Assembly (NCBI RefSeq): GCF_001908375.1
Contig: NZ_CP017241.1
Coordinates: 1 to 60,000, forward strand
Direction: 5' to 3'
DNA: 60,000 nucleotides
Source of the DNA: Rhizobium etli 8C-3
GTDB lineage: Bacteria > Pseudomonadota > Alphaproteobacteria > Rhizobiales > Rhizobiaceae
Positions 48,601-56,683 of this stretch are shown in pieces. A program made the position numbers and the translations under genes. Numbering within the stretch: position 1 is the first letter of the stretch; each line of letters opens with the position of its first letter. The notes under the pieces are model-generated. The model did no database searches. It was not told where the DNA came from and was given only the letters and a program-made list of their open reading frames with translations.

Positions 48601-49548
48601 GTGCGACGCCTTTTGACATGCCTCCTGATCGCCGTTGCGGCGCTCACATCCGTGCCAGCCTATGCCGTTGAGGTCGTGCCAGGGGGCAATCGCAACATCG
48701 AGCAGCCGGCGGTTCCCGGCGCATCCGTCCGCCGCACGAAGGGCACGAAGTCTACCTTCGACCGGAAGTACGAGAAGGTTTACGAACTGCTCTCCACCGA
48801 TCGCGAACTGATGGGCAAGATCAGGAAGGTGGCCGCCGCCTACAGCATCGATCCCATCCATATCATCGGTGCCATCGTCGGCGAGCACACTTACAACGTC
48901 GATGCTTATGACCGCCTTCAGTCGTACTACGTGAAGGCTGCCTCCTATGCCGGCGAGAGCTTCCGCTTTGCCTATGAGGGCGAGGATGTCGACACCTTCG
49001 TCGATCGTCCGCAGTTTGCGGAGTGCAACGGCAAGCGTGATTCGTATCTGCTGTGGAGCTGCCGTGAGGATGTGTGGGAACGCGACTTCCGTGGAAAGGC
49101 CGTTGACGGCAAGAGCTTCCCGGACAATCGCTTCAGCGCGGTGTTCTTCCAACCGTTCTATGCCGGCCAGACCTTTGGCCTTGGCCAGGTGAATCCGCTG
49201 ACGGCATTGATGCTCTCGGATCTGGTCAGCCGTGTTTCCGGCTATCCGAGACTGGATGAAAAGGACGCCGGCGCCGTCTATCGCGCCATCATGGAGCCGG
49301 ATATCTCGCTCGCCTTCGTTGCAGCCTCGATCCGCGAATCCATCGAAGATTACAAGCAGATTGCCGGGATGGATATTTCGAAGAATCCTGGTCTGACCGC
49401 GACGCTCTACAATGTCGGCAATTCACGCCAGCGCGCTATGGCTCTCGCCGCGAAAAATCGGGCCGCAGGTGCGATCGTCTGGCCGGAGGAGAATTATTAC
49501 GGCTGGCTGATCAACGACAAGCTGGACGAGCTTGAGGGCCTGCTCTAA
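48601..49548 (+). CDS. DUF1402 periplasmic protein, possible lytic transglycosylase
   Basis: A 315-residue protein with a signal peptide (hydrophobic residues 4-20, AYA cleavage about 22). It matches DUF1402. Three motifs resemble the SLT-type lysozyme fold: a buried glutamate E95 in IIGAIVGEHTYN, GLGQVNPLTA at 193-202 (compare GLMQVxPxTA), and YNVGNSRQRA at 270-279 (compare YNAGPxxV). An insert of about 90 residues separates the first two. I therefore suggest a lytic transglycosylase; that is inference. The start is GTG at 48601, and an alternative start is not apparent. Confidence 0.78.
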   Translation: MRRLLTCLLIAVAALTSVPAYAVEVVPGGNRNIEQPAVPGASVRRTKGTKSTFDRKYEKVYELLSTDRELMGKIRKVAAAYSIDPIHIIGAIVGEHTYNVDAYDRLQSYYVKAASYAGESFRFAYEGEDVDTFVDRPQFAECNGKRDSYLLWSCREDVWERDFRGKAVDGKSFPDNRFSAVFFQPFYAGQTFGLGQVNPLTALMLSDLVSRVSGYPRLDEKDAGAVYRAIMEPDISLAFVAASIRESIEDYKQIAGMDISKNPGLTATLYNVGNSRQRAMALAAKNRAAGAIVWPEENYYGWLINDKLDELEGLL

Positions 49549-49595
49549 CCTTCGCCTTGGCGGAAGGCTGCAATCCTCCGCGAAAGGTCGTTTCC

Positions 49596-50996
49596 ATGGA
49601 CATGCGACCGGAACCATTCGTTCCACCCGCACCGCTGCCGCGCTCTGTGCCGCCATCGCGGCTGGAGATGATGCGCACGATATTTCGCAATCCGCTGGAG
49701 CTCTGGGGCGAGCCGTCCTACACGCTTCCCTGGGTCAAGACCTGCTTCTTCCACGACAGCACGATCATCGTCAACGATCCGGGTCTCATCAAACATGTGC
49801 TGGTCGACAACGCCGCCAACTACCGCATGTCGGATGTCCGCCAGCTCATATTGCGACCCATATTGCGCGATGGTTTGCTGACGGCTGAAGGGGAGGTCTG
49901 GAAGCGATCGCGCAAGGCGGTTTCTCCCGTCTTCACGCCCCGCCACGCCCACGGTTTTGCAGGCCAGATGCTCAGGCAATCCGAAGCCTATGCAAAAAAA
50001 TACGAAGCGGCCGGCGACGGACAAGACTTCGAAATTGCCAGCGACATGACCGAGCTCACCTTTGCGATCCTCGCCGATACGCTGTTTTCGGGTGAGATCG
50101 TCACCTCATCAGACAGCTTTGCCGACGATGTGAACGCGCTTTTGCACCGTATGGGCCGTGTCGATCCCATGGATCTCCTAAGAGCGCCGTCATGGGTGCC
50201 GCGGCTGACACGCATTGGTGGCCGGAAGGTTCTCGACAAGTTCCGCAACATCGTGCGCGAGACGATGGATGCCAGGCTGCGGCGCATGGCTGCCGATCGG
50301 GGCTCGGTGCCGGAAGATTTTCTGACTCTGTTGCTTGACCGGGCAGCCACGGGTGGCCTCACCAATGATGAAATCGAAGACAATATCCTGACCTTCATCG
50401 GCGCGGGTCACGAAACGACGGCAAGAGCGCTCGCATGGACGCTCTATTGCGTGGCGAACAGTCCGCATATCCGTGACGCGATGGAGGCAGAGATCGGCCG
50501 CGTCCTCGCAAGTGGCGCCGAGCCTGTCGAATGGCTCGATCGGATGTTCTTCACCCGCGCCGCCTTCGAAGAGGCCCTGCGGCTCTATCCGCCGGCGCCG
50601 TCGATCAACCGGGCGGCGATCTCTGAGGACAGCTGGACAGATTCCAAGGGCGAGAAGGTCGATATCCATGCCGGCATGACGGTGCTCATCATGCCCTGGA
50701 CGCTTCACCGGCATGAGCTCTATTGGGAGAAACCGCGTGCCTATATGCCCGAGCGGTTTTTGCCGGAAAACCGCACCAAGATCGGCCGGTTCCAGTTCCT
50801 GCCATTCGGTGCGGGTCCGCGCGTCTGCATCGGCGCCACCTTCGCCCTGCAGGAGGCGGTCATCGCGCTGGCCGTATTGATGAACCGTTTCCGATTCGAT
50901 GTGACGGAAAAGACCAATCCCTGGCCGGTGCAAAAGCTGACGACCCAACCGCAGAACGGTCTGCCGATGCGCGTCACAAAGCGTACCTGTTCCTGA
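49596..50996 (+). CDS. Cytochrome P450
   Basis: A 466-residue cytosolic P450. The oxygen-binding I helix has GAGHETT at 269-275, the ExxR pair is E326/R329 (EEALRLYP), and the heme cysteine is C411 in [13 protein letters not shown]. No membrane anchor is present. The enzyme would hydroxylate an unknown substrate, perhaps a fatty acid or terpenoid, with electrons from ferredoxin; no ferredoxin or reductase gene is adjacent. The ATG at 49596 is preferred over an upstream in-frame start at 49557. It lies between DUF1402 and glcB. Confidence 0.93.
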   Translation: MDMRPEPFVPPAPLPRSVPPSRLEMMRTIFRNPLELWGEPSYTLPWVKTCFFHDSTIIVNDPGLIKHVLVDNAANYRMSDVRQLILRPILRDGLLTAEGEVWKRSRKAVSPVFTPRHAHGFAGQMLRQSEAYAKKYEAAGDGQDFEIASDMTELTFAILADTLFSGEIVTSSDSFADDVNALLHRMGRVDPMDLLRAPSWVPRLTRIGGRKVLDKFRNIVRETMDARLRRMAADRGSVPEDFLTLLLDRAATGGLTNDEIEDNILTFIGAGHETTARALAWTLYCVANSPHIRDAMEAEIGRVLASGAEPVEWLDRMFFTRAAFEEALRLYPPAPSINRAAISEDSWTDSKGEKVDIHAGMTVLIMPWTLHRHELYWEKPRAYMPERFLPENRTKIGRFQFLPFGAGPRVCIGATFALQEAVIALAVLMNRFRFDVTEKTNPWPVQKLTTQPQNGLPMRVTKRTCS

Positions 50997-51097
50997 TTGG
51001 CATAAATCTTTCGAACTATTGCAGAATTGACTATGAATGTTGGCGGCGCAAAGTGACAGCATGTGAAAACGCCGCCTTTCGCGGGGAGGAGAATTGC

Positions 51098-53269
51098 ATG
51101 AGCTGCATCGAAAAGAACGGTCTTTCCATCGAAACCGTCCTTCATGACTTCATCGTCAACGAAGTGCTTCCCGGCCTTTCGGTTGACGCGGATGCGTTCT
51201 TCGCCGGCTTTTCGGCAATCGTTCATGACCTCGCGCCGAAGAACCGCGAACTGCTCCTCAAACGCGATCACCTGCAGGCGCTTATTGACGAATGGTATCG
51301 CCAGAACGGTGCCCCGTCGAACATGGAAAGCTATCAGGCCTTCCTGCGCGAAATCGGCTACCTGCTGCCGGAAGGCTCGGATTTCCAGGTTTCGACCGAG
51401 AATGTCGATCCCGAGATCGCTTCGATTGCAGGACCGCAGCTCGTCGTTCCCGTCATGAATGCGCGTTACGCGCTGAACGCCGCAAATGCGCGCTGGGGCT
51501 CGCTTTATGATGCGCTCTACGGCACGGATGCCATTCCCGAAAGCGACGGAGCGGAAAAAGGCAAGGGATACAATCCGAAACGCGGCGAAAAGGTCATCTC
51601 CTGGGTTCGCGATTTTCTGGACAGCGCCGCGCCGCTCGAAGGCGCGAGCTGGAAGGACGTTGCTGCCTTCAAAGTCGACGGTGGCAATCTTGCGCTGACC
51701 TCGACGGACGGCGAAATCCTGGCGCTCAGGGATCATCGGCATTTCGCCGGTTATCGAGGCGATGGGCAAATGCCGACACATCTTCTCTTGAAAAACAACG
51801 GCATTCACATCGAGATCATCATCGATGGCTCGACGCCGATCGGAAAGGGCGATCCAGCGCAGATCTGCGATGTTTGGCTCGAATCTGCGATCACGACGAT
51901 CATGGACTGTGAAGATTCGATTGCCGCCGTCGACGCCGAGGACAAGGTCGTGGTCTATCGCAACTGGCTGGGCCTCATGAAGGGCGACCTGCAGGAGGAG
52001 GTGAGCAAGGGCGGCGCGACTTTCGTGCGCACGCTCAATCCCGACATCACCTATCAGGCTCCTGACGGTTCTGCCTTTGACTTGCACCGCCGCTCCTTGA
52101 TGCTCGTGCGCAATGTCGGCCACCTTATGAGCAATCCGGCCATCCTCGACCGTGACGGCCGGGAAGTTCCCGAAGGCATCATGGATGCCGCCATTACGGG
52201 CCTGATCGCGCTTCACGATATCGGCCCCAGCGGCCTCCACAAGAACTCGCGCACCGGATCGATGTATGTGGTCAAACCGAAGATGCATGGGCCTGAGGAA
52301 GTAGCCTTCGCCGTCGAGATTTTCTCCCGCGTCGAAGAGCTGCTCGGCATGCCGAAGAATACGATGAAGATGGGTATCATGGATGAGGAGCGCCGCACGA
52401 CGGTAAATCTCAAGGAGTGCATCCGTGCTGCCCGCGATCGTGTCGTCTTCATCAATACTGGCTTCCTCGACCGTACCGGAGACGAGATCCATACCTCGAT
52501 GGAAGCCGGCCCGATGATCCGCAAGGGTGACATGAAGCAGGCGGCCTGGATTTCCGCCTACGAGAACTGGAACGTCGATATCGGCCTCGAATGCGGTCTG
52601 TCCGGTCGTGCGCAGATCGGCAAGGGCATGTGGGCGATGCCTGACCTGATGGCGGCCATGCTGGAGCAGAAGATCGCTCATCCGAAGGCCGGCGCCAACA
52701 CCGCCTGGGTTCCCTCGCCAACTGCAGCAACGCTGCATGCGACGCATTATCACCTGATCAACGTGGCCGATGTTCAGCGCGCATTGAAGGATCGTGCTCG
52801 CGCCAAGCTCTCCGATATCCTTTCTGTCCCGGTTGCCACCCGGCCCAACTGGACAGCAGAAGAAATCCAGCGAGAGCTCGACAATAATGCGCAGGGCATC
52901 CTCGGCTACGTCGTCCGTTGGGTCGATCAGGGTGTCGGCTGCTCAAAGGTCCCCGACATCAACAATGTCGGGCTGATGGAAGACCGCGCAACGCTTCGCA
53001 TTTCAGCCCAGCACATGGCCAACTGGCTGCACCACAAGGTCGTCAGCCAAGCGCAGATCATCGAAACGATGAAGCGCATGGCCGCAGTCGTCGATCAGCA
53101 GAATGCCGGCGATCCTGCCTATATGCCGATGGCGGAGAATTTCGAGCGCTCGATCGCCTTTCAGGCTGCCGTCGATCTTGTCTTGAAGGGCAGGGAGCAG
53201 CCGAATGGCTACACGGAACCGGTTCTTCATCGCCGCCGTCTTGAGCTCAAAGGCAGGCAGGCCGCATGA
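51098..53269 (+). CDS. glcB: Malate synthase G
   Basis: A 723-residue malate synthase that condenses glyoxylate with acetyl-CoA to malate. The long G-form is shown by the length and by the [16 protein letters not shown] segment, the [17 protein letters not shown] motif and the C-terminal Asp/Glu-rich catalytic barrel. It begins at ATG 51098 after AGGAGAA; a longer ORF to 50723 overlaps the P450 gene and is not real. It would work with glycolate oxidase or isocitrate lyase, neither in the window. Confidence 0.96.
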   Translation: MSCIEKNGLSIETVLHDFIVNEVLPGLSVDADAFFAGFSAIVHDLAPKNRELLLKRDHLQALIDEWYRQNGAPSNMESYQAFLREIGYLLPEGSDFQVSTENVDPEIASIAGPQLVVPVMNARYALNAANARWGSLYDALYGTDAIPESDGAEKGKGYNPKRGEKVISWVRDFLDSAAPLEGASWKDVAAFKVDGGNLALTSTDGEILALRDHRHFAGYRGDGQMPTHLLLKNNGIHIEIIIDGSTPIGKGDPAQICDVWLESAITTIMDCEDSIAAVDAEDKVVVYRNWLGLMKGDLQEEVSKGGATFVRTLNPDITYQAPDGSAFDLHRRSLMLVRNVGHLMSNPAILDRDGREVPEGIMDAAITGLIALHDIGPSGLHKNSRTGSMYVVKPKMHGPEEVAFAVEIFSRVEELLGMPKNTMKMGIMDEERRTTVNLKECIRAARDRVVFINTGFLDRTGDEIHTSMEAGPMIRKGDMKQAAWISAYENWNVDIGLECGLSGRAQIGKGMWAMPDLMAAMLEQKIAHPKAGANTAWVPSPTAATLHATHYHLINVADVQRALKDRARAKLSDILSVPVATRPNWTAEEIQRELDNNAQGILGYVVRWVDQGVGCSKVPDINNVGLMEDRATLRISAQHMANWLHHKVVSQAQIIETMKRMAAVVDQQNAGDPAYMPMAENFERSIAFQAAVDLVLKGREQPNGYTEPVLHRRRLELKGRQAA

Positions 53270-53288
53270 GGCCCATGATCTGACAAAG

Positions 53289-53320
53289 AAGCCAGCGGAA
53301 GTAAATTCCGCTGGCTTTTT
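53289..53320. terminator. Bidirectional terminator glcB / L,D-transpeptidase
   Basis: AAGCCAGCGGAA and TTCCGCTGGCTT form a 12-bp stem with a 5-base loop, followed by TTT on the plus strand. It lies 19 bases after glcB and also ends the convergent transpeptidase gene. Confidence 0.87.
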
Positions 53321-53341
53321 CTATACCGTCCGCTTGTTCGC

Positions 53342-54022
53342 TTACTGAATAACGATGACCTTGGTCGCCTTGCCCGGGCGAACGCGGCTGTAGAGGTCGA
53401 TAACGTCCTGGTTCATCAGGCGAATGCAGCCCGAGGAAGCCGCAGTGCCGATGGAGGCCCATTCGGGCGTGCCGTGAAGGCGGAAAAGCGTGTCCTGACC
53501 CTTTTCGTTGAAGAGATACATGGCGCGTGCGCCCAGCGGATTCGTGAGACCCGGGCCCATGCCGTCCTCGACGTATTTTGCAATGTCGGGCTTGCGGACA
53601 GCCATTTCCTTCGGTGGATGCCAGGTTGGCCATTCCTGCTTCCAGGCGACGTAAGCCGTGCCGGCCCATGCAAAGCCCTGCTTGCCGACTCCGATGCCGT
53701 AGCGCATCGCCTTGCCGCCTGGCAGGATGTAGTAAAGGTGGCGTTCGCGGGTGTTGACGATGATCGTGCCCGGACGTTCGCTGGTCTCGTAGGAAACGAT
53801 CTGGCGGCGGAACTCCGGCTTGACGCGCTGGATCGGGATGGCGGGCAGCGCGTATCCGGCATCGGTCCTCACGCCGTAGGCGTCATCGAAGATCTGTGCC
53901 GTCTGGACAGTCGGGCCGGCGGCCCTGTTTTCGAGGGAAGCGCGATCGGAATTGGTGGAGCAGCCGGCCAGAGCGAGGGTTGCGATCAGGCCGAACACAG
54001 GAAATGCATTGCGAATGCGCAT
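53342..54022 (-). CDS. L,D-transpeptidase (YkuD) lipoprotein
   Basis: A 226-residue secreted protein with a type II signal peptide: hydrophobic residues 9-19 then the lipobox LALAGC (C21). The YkuD domain spans about residues 84-226 with the catalytic H183 (RLHGTPEW) and C199 in SSGCIRLMNQD. L,D-transpeptidases make 3-3 crosslinks or attach proteins to peptidoglycan. It faces glcB and is divergent from mmcB. Confidence 0.92.
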   Translation of the reverse strand: MRIRNAFPVFGLIATLALAGCSTNSDRASLENRAAGPTVQTAQIFDDAYGVRTDAGYALPAIPIQRVKPEFRRQIVSYETSERPGTIIVNTRERHLYYILPGGKAMRYGIGVGKQGFAWAGTAYVAWKQEWPTWHPPKEMAVRKPDIAKYVEDGMGPGLTNPLGARAMYLFNEKGQDTLFRLHGTPEWASIGTAASSGCIRLMNQDVIDLYSRVRPGKATKVIVIQ

Positions 54023-54200
54023 GAATATCTCTTAGGATTGGCAGTGAGGAAACGGTCTTGGAACCATCTTTGATTATGGTTTATTTTCGATTAACTTCGC
54101 CTTTGCAAGATGTTGCAGTGCGACGAGAGTTACCCGCAGCGGCAAAGTAGAACCGCATGGTTTTTTTGCAACAGAGCAGGATGTTCGCAAACGGTTATCC

Positions 54201-54695
54201 ATGACGATTTTGAGCGTTTACAATAACAATCCCTTAATAGACGGTCGGCAATCGGACAGAGCTATGCTCGTGCGCCGGGGGACTCAGATATTACTTCACG
54301 ACATGCGCCATGCGGTTCTGCCTGAACTGCCGCTGGCGAGCGGTCGGCGCGCCGATTTGATCACCATGTCGGAAAAGGGCGAGATCTGGATTATCGAGAT
54401 CAAGACTTCGATCGAGGATTTTCGCGTTGATCGCAAATGGCCGGAATACCGGCTGCATTGCGACCGGCTTTTCTTTGCGACGCACAAGGACGTGCCGCTT
54501 GATATCTTCCCGGAGGAATGCGGTCTGTTCCTATCGGACGGCTATGGTGCGCATATGATCCGCGAAGCGCCCGAACACCGCCTTGCACCGGCAACGCGCA
54601 AGTCGGTCACGCTGAATTTCTGCCGTGCCGCCGCGCAGAGACTGATGCTGGCCGAATGGGCGAATGGCAAGCCGCTTGCCGCCGACGAAATCTAG
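54201..54695 (+). CDS. MmcB family DNA repair protein (PD-(D/E)XK fold)
   Basis: A 164-residue protein. The PD-(D/E)XK signature is visible: D52 (GRRADLITM), then E66 and K68 in IIEIKTS, followed by a basic helix. It matches the MmcB group, which in Caulobacter is tied to tolerance of mitomycin C. Nuclease activity is likely from the motif but not shown. The gene stands between the L,D-transpeptidase (divergent) and actR (convergent, 6 bases apart). Confidence 0.85.
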   Translation: MTILSVYNNNPLIDGRQSDRAMLVRRGTQILLHDMRHAVLPELPLASGRRADLITMSEKGEIWIIEIKTSIEDFRVDRKWPEYRLHCDRLFFATHKDVPLDIFPEECGLFLSDGYGAHMIREAPEHRLAPATRKSVTLNFCRAAAQRLMLAEWANGKPLAADEI

Positions 54696-54701
54696 CAGCG
54701 G

Positions 54702-55277
54702 TTATTTCGGAGCCCGTTTGGCAAGAATTCGCTGCAGGGTGCGGCGGTGCATGTTGAGCCGTCGCGCTGTTTCGGACACGTTGCGCTCGCACATTTCGTA
54801 GACACGCTGGATATGTTCCCAGCGAACCCGGTCGGCCGACATCGGGTTTTCGGGAAGTTCCGCCTTTTCGCCTGGCCGCTGAGTCAAGGCTGCGAACACG
54901 TCGTCCGCATCGGCAGGCTTCGCGAGATAGTCGACAGCTCCCAGCTTCACGGCCGTCACCGCCGTCGCGATATTACCATAGCCCGTCAGCACGATGATGC
55001 GCGTGTCGTCTCGGCGCTGGCGGATTGCCTCGATGACGTCGAGGCCGTTACCATCGCCGAGCCGCAGGTCGACCACCGCATATTTCGGCGGACGGCCCTT
55101 CGACTTGGCGACACCTTCCGCAACCGATTCGGCGGTTTCGACCTGGAAGCCTCGTGTCTCCATCGCGCGTGCCAGGCGTCGCAAGAAAGGCCCATCATCG
55201 TCGACGATCAACAGGCTTGCGTCGGGGCCGATGTCGTGTTCGCCGGCAGTAAGGGTTTCGTGGCTTTGTTCGGTCAT
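54702..55277 (-). CDS. actR: Response regulator ActR (RegA/PrrA type)
   Basis: A 191-residue regulator with a receiver domain (D70 in AVVDLRLGDGNG) and a short Fis-type DNA-binding C-terminus (NVSETARRLNMHRRTLQRIL). This is the RegA family of redox-responsive regulators, called ActR in rhizobia, where it acts on acid tolerance and on microaerobic, CO2 and nitrogen fixation genes. The ATG at 55277 matches the family; an upstream start at 55328 adds residues of no family likeness. It follows actS after 72 bases. Confidence 0.93.
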   Translation of the reverse strand: MTEQSHETLTAGEHDIGPDASLLIVDDDGPFLRRLARAMETRGFQVETAESVAEGVAKSKGRPPKYAVVDLRLGDGNGLDVIEAIRQRRDDTRIIVLTGYGNIATAVTAVKLGAVDYLAKPADADDVFAALTQRPGEKAELPENPMSADRVRWEHIQRVYEMCERNVSETARRLNMHRRTLQRILAKRAPK

Positions 55278-55349
55278 GGTCTTCGATCCTGGCGTTTTGC
55301 AACCCGCCTTATTGTGCCAGTCGCACATATCTTCATTATGCCGATAAAG

Positions 55350-56660
55350 TCATTTTGTCGAATTTGCATCGATGAGCATGCGCGGCCATTCGACACGGAT
55401 ACGGGCTCCTTCACTTTCGGGATCGCGGTTTTGGAAAATCAGCGCCGCACCGGAACGTTCAAGCAGCGTCTTGGCGATGAAAAGTCCAAGCCCCAGCCCG
55501 CCTGCCGTATCCTCCTTCTGCCTTTTGGTGACGTAAGGCTCGCCGATACGGGTGAGAATATCGGGCGCGTAGCCGATGCCGTCGTCCTCGATGACGATCA
55601 GCACCTTGTTGTGGTCATGTTCGACCGTGACCGTCACCTTCTCGCGAGCATAGTCGACGGCATTTTCGATGAGATTGCCAAGCCCATACATGATCCCGGC
55701 ATTGCGCTCCGTCACCGGTTCACCCTTGCGCGGGCTTTTCTCGATCAGCTCGACTTCGATCGGGAATTCGCGATAGGGCGCAATGATCTCCTCGATCATC
55801 GAAGACAGCGGCAGCCGCCGCATATGCGCATCGCCCTCTGCCGAAAGGCTCGTCAGTCGCTTCAGGATATCGCGGCAACGTTCGCTCTGGCTGCGCAGCA
55901 GTTGCACGTCCTCTCGGAACCGGTCGTCGTCCTTCAGCTCGCGCTCCATCTCCTTTGCGACGACGCTGATCGTCGCAAGTGGGGTTCCGAGCTCATGTGC
56001 CGCCGCGGCGGCCAGACCGTCGAGTTGCGAAAGGTGCTTTTCCCTTTGCAGCACGAGTTCGGTCGCCGCCAGTGCATCGGCCAGCTGGCTCGCTTCCATC
56101 GAAACGCGATAGGCATAAAAAGCTGCAAAGACCATGGTCGAAGCAATCGAGCACCAGACACCGAACTGCATGACATTGTGCACATCGATCTCGGCACCAT
56201 TGAACCATGGAAGCGGGAAGGGCGAGAAGGCGAGGATCGTGATACAGACCATTGCAAAGAGTAAGAGTGCAACGCTGTAGCGGATCGGCTGGGAGGCAAA
56301 GGAAATGATGACCGGCACGCAGACGAGCGCTGCAAAAGGGTTCGCCAGGCCGCCGGTGATGAATAGCAGCGCGCAGAGCTGCAGCAGATCCAGCCCAAGC
56401 AGTGCCAAGGCAGCCGGTGGTTCCAGGCGATGCGTCGGTGGATAGCGCATCGTCAGAAAGAAATTGACCCAGGCAAGCGCTGCAATCAGCAAGCTGCTGG
56501 CGAGCAGCGGCAACGGGAATTTCAGCCAGAAGGCCACGATGAAAACCGTCGCCGCCTGTCCGCCGACCGCCAGCCAGCGCAAACGTACGAGCGTCTGCAG
56601 GCGCAGCCTGCGGCTGCTGTGCCGGTCGTTCTGAGGTTTGTTGTTGACGTCATCGGCCAT
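55350..56660 (-). CDS. actS: Redox sensor histidine kinase ActS (RegB/PrrB type)
   Basis: A 436-residue membrane kinase with about six transmembrane segments (residues 30-185). The quinone-binding motif GGLANPF is at 103-109 in a periplasmic loop. The phospho-acceptor is H222 in AAAHELGTPLAT, and C262 (SERCRDILKRL) matches the redox-active cysteine of RegB. The ATPase domain is intact (GLGLGLFIAK). It senses the quinone pool and phosphorylates ActR. It is 72 bases upstream of actR on the same strand. Confidence 0.94.
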   Translation of the reverse strand: MADDVNNKPQNDRHSSRRLRLQTLVRLRWLAVGGQAATVFIVAFWLKFPLPLLASSLLIAALAWVNFFLTMRYPPTHRLEPPAALALLGLDLLQLCALLFITGGLANPFAALVCVPVIISFASQPIRYSVALLLFAMVCITILAFSPFPLPWFNGAEIDVHNVMQFGVWCSIASTMVFAAFYAYRVSMEASQLADALAATELVLQREKHLSQLDGLAAAAAHELGTPLATISVVAKEMERELKDDDRFREDVQLLRSQSERCRDILKRLTSLSAEGDAHMRRLPLSSMIEEIIAPYREFPIEVELIEKSPRKGEPVTERNAGIMYGLGNLIENAVDYAREKVTVTVEHDHNKVLIVIEDDGIGYAPDILTRIGEPYVTKRQKEDTAGGLGLGLFIAKTLLERSGAALIFQNRDPESEGARIRVEWPRMLIDANSTK

Positions 56661-56683
56661 TGGTGAGCTCCTCGCCCGGGCGC

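Noticed and set aside
50723..51097. Extension of the glcB frame into the P450 gene
   Set aside because: It overlaps the P450 C-terminus and the malate synthase start is clear at 51098 with its own ribosome site.
50741..52753. 670-residue open frame on the minus strand opposite glcB
   Set aside because: A shadow of the GC-rich coding strand; low-complexity composition and no family motif. Malate synthase on the plus strand explains the region.
54747..56264. 505-residue plus-strand frame opposite actR and actS
   Set aside because: It spans two real genes on the other strand and has no recognisable domain.
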